A DNA stretch of 64,000 nucleotides from Nilaparvata lugens (taxonomy: Eukaryota > Arthropoda > Insecta > Hemiptera > Delphacidae), in assembly GCF_014356525.2 (NCBI RefSeq), contig NC_052505.1, positions 18,024,885 to 18,088,884 on the forward strand. The letters are read 5' to 3'. Positions 31,028 through 42,429 of the stretch are shown one piece after another; position 1 is the first letter of the stretch, and each line of letters opens with the position of its first letter. The notes under the pieces are model-generated. The model saw only the letters and a list, made by a program, of their open reading frames with translations, had not been told where the DNA came from and ran no database searches. Both the position numbers and the translations under genes were made by a program.

Positions 31028-32330
31028 TTTTAGCAGCAGAATATTGGAGAATAATTTCTGAAAAAGACAATAGAGTCTGAACTAGAGAATGACGTCTGAA
31101 CTGGAAAATAAAAGTCAAGAGCTTATGATACTAATGAACTGAAAAATTACCATCTTGACTAATTACTCTCACTAACAGAGCAGACCAGTGTTACGCGACG
31201 TTTTACTGTTAAAAAATTCAAATTTGTGCAAAAGCTGTACGAATTTGAAAATTGTACATTCAGTAAAACAGATTGAGACGATAGGCGACTGCAGAAGCAG
31301 TGAAATCCACCAATTTACATAGAATTACTCTGCTGTTTCCCGCATTTAAAAAAGGGTGGAGTCACCTATAGTTTTCGAGTATTTAGCATGAGCGGAGCAA
31401 TTTGTATTCAAGTATTCAGATGTGCTTTCTTTCTCACCGCTCGACACTTTCTTTCTTCATTTTTATATTCCTTCTAATTCCTCTCTCACTCTTTTTGTGT
31501 AGTTCGGTATGCTCTTCACCCCTTTTTAGCTTCTTTCAATCCCTATTTTACAGTCATAACTTATTCTTTCTACAATGGCACTTCTTTTTCGTTTTCTCTT
31601 ACTCAGATCTCTTCTTCCGACAACCATGGTTTGGACATGACCTGCCTAAATTTCTCAAATATTCCTCCTCAATTTCTATTTGTTTCGTTTTTCTTCCTTT
31701 CTCAACCCTCCTTTAGAAGGAATCGCCTCTCCTCAATCCAATTTCATCCTTTTTTCAACAACATATTTCTCTCTCTCTAAGGTTAGAGTTCAAGACAGGG
31801 AAGTCAGTTCAAATATTGTCGAGGAATAACAATCATGGGGTTGTGGACGTACATAGAAGTCTAAGGCTTGGTTGCACAGAAGGCAGTTAAATTTTAACCT
31901 TGATTAATTTCACAAGAACCAACCGGAGAAGGCCATTTTGATAAGACGGCTTCTCTGATTGGTTCTCGTGGGATTAATCACAATTAAAATTTAACCGGCT
32001 TTTGTGCAACCGGCACCCAGTCAGAGTGAGGATGGTTTAGAGAAAATTTTAAGGGATGGGAGAATATTCTCGATTCCTACAAGGGCTTTTGTGCAACTGG
32101 CCCCTAGTCAGAGTGAGGATGGTTTAGAGAAAATTTGAGGAAAGGGGAGAATATTCTCGATTCCTACAAGGGTTCAAAGATACTCAAAGGAGCAATCTCA
32201 ACAAATATATCATTTTTCAATAAAATAACTTCTTGTCAAATTTGTATAAATATAATGTAACATACCAACAGTTTGCAACTTGAGAAAAGAGAAAAAAAAT
32301 TTTGTATTGCTCCCCACTGGACGGATTTAA
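31028..32330. repeat. segmental duplication, copy A
   Basis: Colinear with 33060-34620, starting TTTAGCAGCAGAATATTGGA and reaching a GAGAAAAAAAATTTTGT-like end. Point differences and small indels throughout. It includes a CT-rich frame (31402-31716) that is disrupted differently in the other copy, arguing against coding. Confidence 0.8.
31865..32018. mobile_element. palindromic MITE, GGTTGCACA family (in duplication A)
   Basis: About 154 bp. Arms run from GGCTTGGTTGCACAGAAGGC through GTTAAATTTTAA to the complement ending TTGTGCAACCGGCACCC. The same insertion is present in the second duplication copy (33920-34073), so it predates the duplication. An 85-bp tandem duplication of its right end follows (32001 and 32086). 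Confidence 0.72.
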
Positions 32331-33059
32331 TACATGGCGTAAATTTTAATAAAGTAATGTTAAAAAATGTATTTTCCTCCACCTACTGTCAAAAGTACTT
32401 ACTCTACTCCCTGAAACATGATACTAAAGTGTCACTTTTCCGCTCTCGGTACTAAAAAACAGAAAAACTTCCTAGGGAGTAAAAGTGACTCCATTTAAAT
32501 AACATGGGAAGCATCTCTATTTTAAAAACGTACATTTGGAATAGGTCAGAAGGTCTAAGCTCAGATGAGGAAGCATATAGAGTAGTCATTAAACCAACTA
32601 AATTCAATACCTCAACCAGACATTTGATCGATATATAAAATTTATATTTTTTTTTCTTTTAATCCATGTTATTCAAAATACCAGCCAACGAATATTACTT
32701 ATTAACTAATCAAATTTGAAACGGGAACTTCATCATAGCTGTAGTTGTGGCTGTCATTGTTGTTACAACTTTAGCCGACAGATAGTGCTGTCGGAGGAGA
32801 ACTGTGATTACAAGCGAGCTGTTCTGTTTACTTTTTAGATTATGTTGTAACACATTGTTTGGTCACATACGTTTTTAAAAATTATTTTATTTGCAGTTTT
32901 TATAAAAATGTAGGTGGAGGAAAAATGATGTGTATATCACGAGTGAAAAATGTTTTTTCTCCCTCAGGAAAATTGTTGCCCTCGGTTTCGCCTCGGGCTT
33001 CAAACTTTTCCCTCAAGAAGAAAAAACAGCACTTTTCATTCTAGATATAAAAATAACTA
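32331..33059. other. spacer between duplication copies, no gene recognised
   Basis: Contains TGTCACTTTTCCGCTCTCGG near 32431, similar to a word at 19306-19330, and a CG-rich patch GCCCTCGGTTTCGCCTCGGG at 32979. The frames at 32273-32455 and 32859-33044 are not recognised. Confidence 0.45.
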
Positions 33060-34620
33060 TTTAGCAGCAGAATATTGGAGAATAATTTCTGTACAAGACA
33101 ATAGAGTCTGAACTAGAGAATGAAGTCTGAACTGGAAAACACAAGTCAAGAGCTTATGATACTAATGAACTGAAAAATACCATCTTGACTAATTACTCTT
33201 ACTAACAGAGCAAACCAGTATTACGCTAGACGTTTTACTGTTAAAAAATTCAAATTTGTGCAAGCTGTACGAATTTGAAAATTGTTCATTCAGTAGAACT
33301 GATTGATACGATAGGCGACTGCAGAAGCAGTGGAATCCACCAATTTACATAGAATTACTCTGCTGTTTCCCGCATTTAAAAAAGGGTGGAGTCACCTATA
33401 GTTTTCGAGTATTTAGCATGAGCGGAGCAATTTGTATTCAAGTATTCAGATGTGCTTTCTTTCTCACCGCTCTACATTTTCTTTCTCTCTTCCTTTATTT
33501 TTATATTTCTCTCTATTTCCTCTCTCACTCTTTCTGTGTAGTTCGGTATGTTCTTCACCCCTCTTTCGCTTCTTTCAATCCCTATTTTACAATTTTAACT
33601 TATTCTCTCCACAAAGACGAGCTCTCGTTTTCTCTTTCTCGAATTTCTCCTTCTTATTCTTCTTCCAATAAACATGGTTTAGATATGACCTGCCTGAATT
33701 TCCCAAAAATTCCTCCTCAATTCGTTTGGTTTCGTTTTTCTCATTTTTGGCCTTTCTCAACCCTCCTATTCAAGGAATCGCCTCTCCTCAATTTAATTCA
33801 TTTTTTTTCAACAACATATTTCTCTCTTCCTAAGGTTAGAGAACAAGACAGGGAAGTCAGTTCAAATATTGTTAAGGAATAACAATCATGGGGTTGTGGA
33901 CGTACATATAAAAGACTAAGGCTTGGTTGCACAAAAGGCGGTTAAATTTTAACCTTGATTAATTTGACAAGAACCAATCGGAGAAGGCCTTTTTGATAAG
34001 ACGACTTCTCTGATTGGTTCTCGTGGGATTAATCACAATTAAAATTTAACCGGCTTTTGTGCAACCGGCACCCAGTCAGAGTGAGGATGGTTTAGAGAAA
34101 ATTTTAAGGGAGGGGAGAATATTCTCGATTCCTACAAGGGTTAAAAGATACTCAGAGGAGCAATCTCAACACATTTATCATTTTTCAATAAAATTGCTTC
34201 TTTAGAAATTTGTATAGATATGATGTAAAATTTCACATACTATATGGTCGAATTTGTATAGATATAATCTAACATTCTACATATCGTGTCAAAGTTGTAT
34301 AAATATAGTCTTATGTAACATACAAATTATAACATTCATTATCACTTATAATCATTACCTTATATTATGTAAGGAAGGGAGAATGTTCTCGATTTCATTA
34401 TCACTTATAATCATTACATTATATTATGTAAGGAAGGGAGAATGTTCTCGATTTTTACAATGATTCAAAGATACTCCAAGAAGCAATCTATTTTATTATT
34501 GAATATATCATTGTTCAATGAAATGGCTTCTTCTCAAAATTGTATAAATATAATGTGAAATACCAATAGTTTGCAACTCGAAAAAAAGAGAAAAAAATGT
34601 GTCGTATCTTCCCCACCGGG
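33060..34620. repeat. segmental duplication, copy B
   Basis: Partner of 31028-32330 at an offset of about 2.03 kb. The right part (34200-34560) carries extra short tandem duplications, e.g. the TTATATTATGTAAGGAAGGG unit at 34361 and 34421. Confidence 0.8.
33920..34073. mobile_element. palindromic MITE, GGTTGCACA family (in duplication B)
   Basis: Same insertion as 31865-32018, with GGCTTGGTTGCACAAAAGGC and TTGTGCAACCGGCACCC ends. Confidence 0.72.
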
Positions 34621-34697
34621 AAGAAATGTATTTTTGTATGCTTTGAATCAATAAATGCAATATTATTCATTATCATGGTTCGAAGAAAAAGAACAGC

Positions 34698-34730
34698 AAG
34701 AAGAAGAAGAAGAAGAAGAAGAAGAAGAAA
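34698..34730. repeat. (AAG)n microsatellite
   Basis: About 33 bp of AAG repeats. Confidence 0.9.
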
Positions 34731-35135
34731 AATTGATAGAACAACAAGAAGCTCAAGTTCATGAACTGACTTGACTGAGCTTAATTTGCAAATAGAGTGA
34801 GTGAGTGAGAGAGACTCATACTATGAGCTCCGCTCTTTTTTATCCTTTGCTTCATTTGAACAGCAAAGTGGGGGGAGGGTGGCGAAGAAGATGTGAAGGG
34901 GTGGGAAAGGGGAAACAAAGGTGAAGGTGGTGTGAAAGAGGAGAATAGGGGGGGGGGGGAATGAGTGGAAGGGAAAGAGGAGAAGAGGAAGGAATAAGAA
35001 AGACTTTAATTACAAGGACCGACCCTTGTGTAGCTCCTAGCTGTTGCCAGACAAGACAGTGAGAGATAGACATACCAAAGAACCTCAGCTTAATAATTCC
35101 ACGACTAGCGGACTTTTAATTCGTGCATTATTCGA

Positions 35136-37360
35136 CTAACGACAAGTAAAATGAGAAGGAAACGAGAGAATAGAATAAAGAGGGAGAGTTAAAATGAGAC
35201 AAGGAAGAACACAACTAAATAGGTCGACTAACGACAAGTAGAAGGAGGAGGTGAAGAAAAGTATAGAACATAAAAAGTGAAATTGAAAGGAGACAATGGA
35301 GAACACAAGTAAAGAGAAAACAAGAGATACAAGGAAGAGGACTGGGGGAAGAGGAAGAACAAAGGAAGTGAGTGAAGAGAAAGTCTTCTGGTAAGAGAAA
35401 AAGGAGAAAAGAAGGAAGTGAATGAGAAGAAAGTCTTCTTGTAAGAGGAGAAGGAGAAAAGAGAGAAAAGATGCTTGATGGTATAGGAAGGTGTTGAAGA
35501 AAAAGGAAGGAGACAAAACGATTGCATCATACAAGTGAACGGAGTTGAGGAGAATACTGGGAGAGAAGTAAAATTCGAAAAAAAACGAAGGACGGGAATG
35601 AGGAGAAACTCTTCTGTTGAGAGAGGAAGGAGAAGAAGAGGAAAATGAAAAGACTCTAGATGCTATAGAGGGGTGTTGGAGAAGGAGCAAGAATACAAAA
35701 TTATTGCAAACATACAAATAGAAGGAGTTGGAGAGAGAATACCGAGACAGAAGGAGAAGAAGAAAAAGCGGAGGACAGGAGTGAGGAAAAACTCTTCTGG
35801 TGAGAGAGGAAGGAGGGAAAGAGAAAGATGAAATGAGTCTTGGTGCTATAGAGAGGTGTTGGAGAAGGAGGAAGGAGACAAAACGATTGCAAACATACAA
35901 ATAGAATGAGTTGGAGAGAGAATACTGATACAGAAGAAGAAGAAAGAACGGACGACAGGAATGAGAACAGAGTCTTGTGGTGAGAGAAGAAGGAGAAGAA
36001 GAAAAATATGAAGAAGATGGTATAGGAAGGTGTTGAGGAAAAAGGAAGGAGACAAAACGATTGCAAACATATCAATAAAAGAAGTTGGGCAGAATACTTG
36101 AATGAGAAGAAGAAGAAGAAAAAAAACGAAGGACAGGAATGAAGAAACACCCTTCTGGTGAGAGAGGAAGGGGGAGAAGAGAAAGATGGAAAGATTCTTG
36201 GTGCTATAGAGAGGTGTTAGAGAAGGAGGAAGGAGACAAAGCTATTGCAAACACATAAATTGGAAAAGTTGGAGAGAATACTGGAAGAAGAAGAAGAAGA
36301 AGAAAAAGAAGAGGAAGAACGAAGGACAGGAATGAGAAGAATGTTTTCTGGTGAGAGAAGAATGAGAAGTGAAGGAAGAAAGGTAATGAAGAATTAAAAG
36401 AAATTAGAGAAGAAATGTAAAGGACAAAAGATTGCAAACATGCAAGTAGAAGGAGTTGATGAGAATACTGGGGAAGAAGGAGACGAAGAAGAAGAAGAAG
36501 AAAAATATGAAGAAGATGGTATAGGAAGGTGTTGAGGAAAAAGGAAGGAGACAAAACGATTGCAAACATATCAATAAAAGAAGTTGGGCAGAATACTTGA
36601 ATGAGAAGAAGAAGAAGAAAAAAAACGAAGGACAGGAATGAAGAAACACCCTTCTGGTGAGAGAGGAAGGGGGAGAAGAGAAAGATGGAAAGATTCTTGG
36701 TGCTATAGAGAGGTGTTAGAGAAGGAGGAAGGAGACAAAGCTATTGCAAACACATAAATTGGAAAAGTTGGAGAGAATACTGGAAGAAGAAGAAGAAGAA
36801 GAAAAAGAAGAGGAAGAACGAAGGACAGGAATGAGAAGAATGTTTTCTGGTGAGAGAAGAATGAGAAGTGAAGGAAGAAAGGTAATGAAGAATTAAAAGA
36901 AATTAGAGAAGAAATGTAAAGGACAAAAGATTGCAAACATGCAAGTAGAAGGAGTTGATGAGAATACTGGGGAAGAAGGAGACGAAGAAGAAGAAGAAGA
37001 AAAAGTAGAAGAAATGAAGGACAGGAGTGATAAGAAAGTCTTCTGGTGAGAGAAGGATGAGGAGTGAAGAAAGGAAAGGAAGGAAGGAAGGTAATAAAGG
37101 AAAGGGACAAAAGATTGCAAACATGCAGGTAGAAGAAGTTGAGGAGAATATACTGGGAAAGAAGAAGAAGACGAAGAAGAAGAAGGAGAAAATAAATGAG
37201 AAAAAGAGAAAAAGAAGAAGAAGAACAACAACTACAACAACAGCAACAACAAGAGAAATGAGTAGAATTTGATAAGTCTGAAAAGAAGGAGGTTGAGAAT
37301 ACGTTGATGTAGAAAGATCTAGAAAAACATTGCAACAAATGAAGGAAGTCTTGGAGAAAG
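35136..37360. repeat. purine-rich satellite, about 180-185 bp unit
   Basis: The word GATTGCAAACAT or a variant recurs near 35525, 35705, 35886, 36061, 36246, 36432, 36560, 36745, 36931 and 37111, giving spacings of 175-186 (once 128). Each unit has AGAAGGAGTTGGAGAGAATACTGG, (GAA)n, a GGACAGGA word and CTTCTGGTGAGAG. Nearly all bases on the plus strand are purine. Long minus-strand Phe/Leu/Ser frames follow the repeat and are not genes. Confidence 0.88.
35995..36992. repeat. recent 499-bp tandem duplication inside the satellite
   Basis: 36001-36493 and 36500-36992 are essentially identical (AAAAATATGAAGAAGATGG at 36002 and 36501; identical through GAAGGAGACGAAGAAG). The identity exceeds that between basic units, indicating a late higher-order duplication of about 2.7 units. 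Confidence 0.85.
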
Positions 37361-37389
37361 AGATGAAAAGGGAAGAATAATAACAAGGG

Positions 37390-37748
37390 ATTAACAAAGA
37401 GGGGATCACCCCTCTCTCATTGTGTAACTAAGCTGCCTGCAGGCTATCGTGACTGTTTCAAAGTCAGAAGTCATCAACACCACTCAGCCATTGTTATTAA
37501 TGGATATATCAATATCTTTACTGAGTACTATACTCAAGATGTACCAGAGAAATATACTGATATAGATGACACAAGATTCAGACGTATCAGAGATACGGAG
37601 AATCAATTCTTCAAATAATTAGAACCAAAATTACACTATTCACATAAAACTGCACGTTATACACTACACTTTCTACTTAATAACGTGAATATCACTATGA
37701 AACTTTTATCTCAATTTCTCTGAAATAGAGAGGATGTGATCATTATTC
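37390..37748. other. no gene seen
   Basis: Mixed composition after the satellite; no supported exon. Confidence 0.4.
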
Positions 37749-37751
37749 CTC

Positions 37752-38279
37752 TAGTGAGGTCCACGTTATAATGGCAGTGGAGAAAGATAGCAGAGCAACG
37801 TTGCCGATCATCTGTCTTGTCAATGCCTTCTATAGACAGCAGCTGATACAGGTTTATTGATGTAATATTAAGAGTCGTTTGCACAGTGACAGTTTAAACT
37901 AAATTTCATTTTAAACTGGATTAAATGCATATTAAGTCTAGTTTGTTATAACGTGTTTCATTTTGAGTTTCAGCCACCAGCTGATTAAATCAAGTTTAAG
38001 CTTTGACTGTGCAAACGGCCCTAACTGTTCATTCTCATTTTAAAAAATCGATTAATTTTTATCTAACAAAAAATTATATTTTTCAATGATTTCATAGTGA
38101 ATTTTCTTAATCAAGATGGAATATATTGTTTATTAATTATCACTTTTATATTGTTGAAAGACGATCTGGCAACAGAGCAAAGCGAGAAAGAGATAGCGCT
38201 ATCCGCTTTGTTGAATGATAGACAAGGATAGCAATACCATTGCTAATCTAACACTGCCATTATTACGTGGACCTCACTA
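37752..38279. mobile_element. mariner-like MITE, TAGTGAGGTCCACG family (long form), carrying a nested insertion
   Basis: TIRs as in the other copies; TA follows the right end but not the left (TC). After removing the nested 150-bp element and one TAA, the interior aligns with the complement of 6329-6721, including AAAGATAG and the GGCAACAGAGC region. Confidence 0.82.
37872..38021. mobile_element. nested Harbinger-like MITE, GGGCCGTTTGCAC family
   Basis: 150 bp with ends GAGTCGTTTGCACAGT and ACTGTGCAAACGGCCC, flanked by TAA at 37869-37871 and 38022-38024. The sister mariner-like copy near 6602-6604 shows the empty site with a single TAA. Confidence 0.85.
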
Positions 38280-38396
38280 TAGTGGTTGATTTTCATGAAA
38301 ATTTGCAATCTTGATAATGTGAAACTGATTTAAGAACAAACTGGAGAATAAACGCAGAGAAGTGTGTTCCTTCTACTTTGTGGAATAAATCAATAG

Positions 38397-39088
38397 AAAA
38401 AATCTGGTGTGGCGCACACACAAAATTTTCCTTGCCGTTATGAAGATTGATCAACTGACGCTAGTGTTCACGCGCATCTCAAGTCTACTATTCTAAGATC
38501 TGAGCCAGCTGGTGACAGGACAATAGCACTGCAGACACACGGAGTCTGCTATCTCTTCAAAGTGGATGATTTAATAGAATCAACATTTGCAAACAGTTTG
38601 CAATTGAATAATCACATTTTCTCGAATTTCTAGTTTATTTTCAATTTTAGGTGAAAATGTTATTGAACATTAATTGTAGAGATTTTTATTCTCAATCTTT
38701 CCAACTCCAAATGTTTCATTTAAATTGTATCTGGAGCCTGATAATTGGGAATCTAAAATCAAACTTTGCATAGATGGGGCGGTGCTCCTGAAATTTTTAC
38801 AGATATGAGACTTGTGGAAGTTGATAGAGCTTATCAATGACTAATTTAGGTATGAATTTGATCAAAATCGTTGGAGCCGTTTCCGAGAAAATCGCGAAAA
38901 ACTCTGTTTTTGACAACATTTTCGCCATTTTAGCCGCCATCGTTAATTGCATTTGATCGAAATTGTTCGTGTCGGATACGTATAGTGTAAGGACCTTAAG
39001 TTCCAAATTTCAATTCATTCCGTTGATTGGGAGACGAGATATCGTGTACATAGACGCACATACACTCATACACACACACACACACACA

Positions 39089-39174
<86 letters not shown>

Positions 39175-39307
39175 GACCAATGCCCAAAAACCACTTTTTT
39201 GGACTTAGGTGACTCTGAAACGTATAGAAATTTAGAAATCTGGGTACCTTAATTTTTTTCGGAAAGCAATACTTTCCTTACCTATGGTGATAGGGCAAGG
39301 AAAGTAA
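38397..39307 (-). mobile_element. (TG)n-bearing interspersed element (copy 3)
   Basis: Full-length reverse copy, AAAATCTGGTGTGGCGCAC to CTATGGTGATAGGGCAAGG, with (CA)n at 39070-39172. Confidence 0.85.
39070..39172. repeat. (CA)n microsatellite
   Basis: About 50 CA units with one TA interruption, inside the interspersed element. Confidence 0.97.
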
Positions 39308-40330
39308 TGAAACTGAGATGAGATTTTGAACGCTTATCTAATAAATAAACTGTACAATCAATATTGACTGCTTGATGTTTGTCAAGAAGTAGTGATAAAA
39401 TTGATGCTACAACATAAGTAGTTCTCCACACTATTTTAAAATCATTTAACAGGTACAATATAATTTCTGTTATCAAGCAATTACCATTATAAGCTCAGAA
39501 AACATTTTTTCAACGTTCGATCCACCCCCCTTGACACTAATATCAGAAAAACGATACTAATCACTTTTTTCCACCCCCCGACTAAACTTTCTTTGTAGTC
39601 AGTTACTCCCCTAAGTAATTACAACCCTAATTGTTTTTTTCCAACAAACATTAGATCACATACATCCTGGGAGGCTCCCCTAGTATGTGGAAAATATATC
39701 ATGTGACATAGTATCGCGGTTTCATGTGATATGTGATGGATGACATTTCATGGCTAGAGAGATTCTAAAGTTGACATTCTTTTATGAATTTTTAATCAAG
39801 TTAATTACTTTCTTTCACATTACGTGAGGATATAGTATCACATTGTTTTCACTAGCAGTTTCATGGGTATTAGAGTACAGATGTACCATTTAAAAAATCA
39901 TTTGGAATCATTCATATGTATCATTTTATTCAGTTAATGATAGACTGAGTTGTAACGCTATTAACCCGTATATTATGAGGCAAAATGTGTTTCCTAACAA
40001 CACAAATGTCTCGAATCTTGTTGGAAATAAGATAGAAAATACTCTTTCAAATGAATAATAAAATTTCCATTCCTGGTCTCACTAGTTTCATAAGTAGTAG
40101 TTTAGTATAGTTAATTCAGTTAGTTTAGTAGTTAGAAGATTAGTTGTTTGGAAGTTAAATGGTAGTAAGTTCATTGTAGACATTTCTGGTATATATTCAT
40201 TACAATAAAATCCTGATACTGAGAGGATCCACAAGGAATAAGAAGGAAGAATGAATTTGAATTGTAATTATTACTATTTAGCAAAGAAATTAGACGGATC
40301 TGAATAGAAACATGTCTTTCCTAATTCTGT
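39308..40330. other. no gene seen
   Basis: AT-rich intronic sequence with C-runs at 39525-39580; no repeat partner recognised. Confidence 0.4.
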
Positions 40331-40565
40331 CTAATTGACGGATCAATCAGAAAACAGATATGAATTCGGTTAGCTCCGTCTACAAGGTACCCATTGGCTG
40401 ATGACATAATAATTATGAAATTAGTCAGCTTTCTCCTACTTCGACTCTATTCTATCTAGCCTCATTGACGGACCAATCAGATGACTGCTGTGATTTTGGT
40501 TGCTCCGCCTCCAAGGCTTCCTATTGGCTGATGACGTTGTCTAGCTTTCTCCTTCTTCGACAGAG
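40330..40565. repeat. tandem CCAAT-box-bearing module, two copies
   Basis: ATTGACGGATCAATCAGA (40334) and ATTGACGGACCAATCAGA (40463) start two diverged units of about 130 bp. Each continues with a GCTCCG(T/C)CT word, ATTGGCTGATGAC and AGCTTTCTCCT(A/T)CTTCGAC. CCAATCA and ATTGG are NF-Y-type motifs. The block sits in an intron of the FERM gene; promoter or enhancer function is only a guess. Confidence 0.6.
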
Positions 40566-40580
40566 CTTGATTAAAGTTTC

Positions 40581-41660
40581 AAAATGTCCTCCGATTTTCA
40601 CTCATCGCTATCTACCTCTAAAAGTTCTACTAATTATGATTGAGGAATGATCATTTATTATATTTCTAGTAATTATTGGAAAAATCATTGTATAAATGTT
40701 GGTAGATTATTGATCAATAATGTGAACAAACTCCATTTCTTCAAGAAAATTTATGATGATTGAAAAAAATCATCTCAATAGATTTCTGTTCAATAGTTAT
40801 TTGATATCAATTTTGCATTTTTTTGCTTTCACTAAAACCTCAGGCTTATGGGATATACTGCAAACAACATTTTCAAGTGAATTACAAATCTTGAAATCAT
40901 ATTAATATGAAATTGACTCAAAATTTATGTAATTACCAATAACTCATAAGAATTAATGAAATGGCTTATAAATAGCTTATTCAGTAAATGAAAAGGATCC
41001 ATACAGTAATACAAGAGCTGAATACAATTGAATACTATAAACTTGGAGTGAATAAATTAGTTTATAGTTATGTAGTCTATTGTATCATTCCCGTTTATTC
41101 ATGTCCGAATATTAACTTTTCATCAACATTTTGGAGAAAAATTTTACAGTCTTGTCCAAACCTAGATTTTCCTCCATGGTCATAATTTTATAATGATTAT
41201 AGTTTCTCGTACAATAGATTCATAAAATGAATCGAAAAATAAAAATCTCCAAGATCACAAAAATGTACAGTTGAAAAAAGTGATAAAATTAAGGAATGAA
41301 TCAATTGGAAACAGAGTGTGAGGGATACAAAATATTGTCAAAAATATTTCCTTCTCACTTGCAATAATCAGTAATCTTCATGACTAGTCTCGTCACATAT
41401 AACCAAGCACTAGCGCTAAAATAGCAGCAATTCGAATGCTGCACTGAGCCGCACTGAACATGGTTCTTCGCTTGGAGTAAGTCTCATAAAGCTCGTAAAA
41501 CTGTTCCTTCGTTCATTTCTTGTTTCTCTATTTGAGTTCCTTATTCACTTCTGTTCCTCCATTCACTTTCAAATGCACGTTCTCTGACGCCACTCAGAGT
41601 AACTTTTATCATAATCCCTAACAATATCCTTGCACAAACAAGGATAGGCTTATGACTTCC
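40581..41660. other. no gene seen
   Basis: AT-rich; the frame at 40988-41185 is not recognised. Confidence 0.4.
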
Positions 41661-41800
41661 CCATTATAGATAATTATTATTTAACGAAAATCATAAATAA
41701 ATGCTGTAAATCACCCCGAAGACTTCTGCTACTGCAGACATAGACAACAGGGTTAACAGCTAGATGGAAATTCGATGAGAACTACTATCCAAAAATTATT

Positions 41801-41872
41801 TGCCAGCCCGGGAATCGAACCCGGTACCTCCCAATTGCTAGTCAGGAATGTAAGGTAAACACCAAACTGACA
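41801..41872 (-). other. tRNA-like sequence, left arm
   Basis: Minus-strand copy with an intact B-box core (GGGTTCGATTCCCGGG) and a damaged D/anticodon part (the GTTTACCTTACATTCC region). It is part of a dispersed palindrome, not a standard tRNA gene. Confidence 0.6.
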
Positions 41873-41930
41873 TCAGTTAACTGGTTGGCCGCTATGGTTT
41901 CGTATAAAATGAGCGCTGCTATCCAGAGAT

Positions 41931-42003
41931 TGTCAGTTTGGTGTAAGGGTAAGCATTCCTGACTAGCAATTGGGAGGTACCGGGTTAGATTCCCGGGCTG
42001 GCA
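41931..42003 (+). other. tRNA-like sequence, right arm (73 nt, AGC anticodon position)
   Basis: It folds as a cloverleaf: acceptor TGTCAGT/GCTGGCA (7 pairs with wobbles), an A-box-like TGGTGTAAGGG, anticodon stem CCTGA/TTGGG with loop CTAGCAA (T33, AGC at 34-36), and T stem CCGGG/CCCGG. The T loop is TTAGATT rather than TTCGATT. Weak acceptor pairs and the dispersed context argue for a tRNA-derived repeat. Confidence 0.6.
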
Positions 42004-42366
42004 AATAATTTTTGGATAGTAGTTCTCATCGAATTTCCATCTAGCTGTTAACCCTGTTGTCTATGTCTGCAGTAGCAGAAGTCTTCGGGGTGATTTACAG
42101 CATTTATTTAGGATCTTCGTTAAATAATAATTATATATTAATTAGCATTTGAATAAATGCATTCTCTATTTGATTACATCTCTAAACTTCCCTATAGCTC
42201 AGGTAATCATCATAATGTTGATGGATCAATAATATTCATAAAATTATTGACAAGAATACTCCTTGATAAGCATTAATGATTCTTATTGTTCAGAAAAAAA
42301 TATAGTTTCAAAGTATTTTATAAACTGAATATTGATTAAATTAAATTAATTTTCTCATAGACTCAC

Positions 42367-42409
42367 CTTTTAATTGTTTCACAACTTTTTTGGTGGTATC
42401 CAGCCAATG
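42367..42409 (-). CDS. FERM-domain exon (end of F1 lobe), band 4.1-like (EPB41L4A type), second visible exon
   Basis: 43-nt minus-strand micro-exon. Acceptor TTTTGTTTCAG lies just upstream (plus 42410-42420) and donor GTGAGT follows (42366-42361). It begins in phase 0 directly after the 59023-59127 exon and ends one base into a Gly codon finished by 30057-30135. It encodes HWLDTTKKVVKQLK. The (H/Y/T)WLDxxKxxxKQ pattern is the conserved last strand and helix of the FERM F1 (ubiquitin-like) lobe in 4.1-family proteins. The exact phase match on both sides, over 12 kb and 16 kb introns, makes the call strong despite the small size. Confidence 0.9.
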
Positions 42410-42429
42410 CTGAAACAAAAGAGAAAAAA

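Larger units (their letters stand above)
41680..42128. mobile_element. palindromic element with tRNA-like sequence in both arms (copy 1)
   Basis: Arms of about 190-200 bp run from ATAATTATTATTTAACGAA... (left) to its complement ending at 42125. They share AATCACCCCGAAGACTTCTG, CAGCTAGATGGAAATTCGAT and the tRNA-like unit. A short spacer at about 41875-41930 separates them. No protein frame. Confidence 0.85.
30136..42366 (-). other. intron of the FERM gene (about 12.2 kb)
   Basis: Bounded by the donor GTGAGT at 42366-42361 and the acceptor at 30137-30136. Phases on both sides match (1/1). It holds Helitron-like, mariner-like and Harbinger-like elements, a segmental duplication and a 2-kb purine satellite; all are listed separately. 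Confidence 0.85.

Noticed and set aside
35136..37386. Minus-strand frames of 100-254 residues with repeated peptide blocks
   Set aside because: They are translations of the purine satellite; the peptide repeats mirror the 180-185 bp unit and shift frame between units.
41931..42003. Genuine tRNA-Ala gene
   Set aside because: Altered T loop, wobble-rich acceptor, non-Ala acceptor sequence, and repetition in both arms of a dispersed palindrome; treated as a tRNA-derived repeat.
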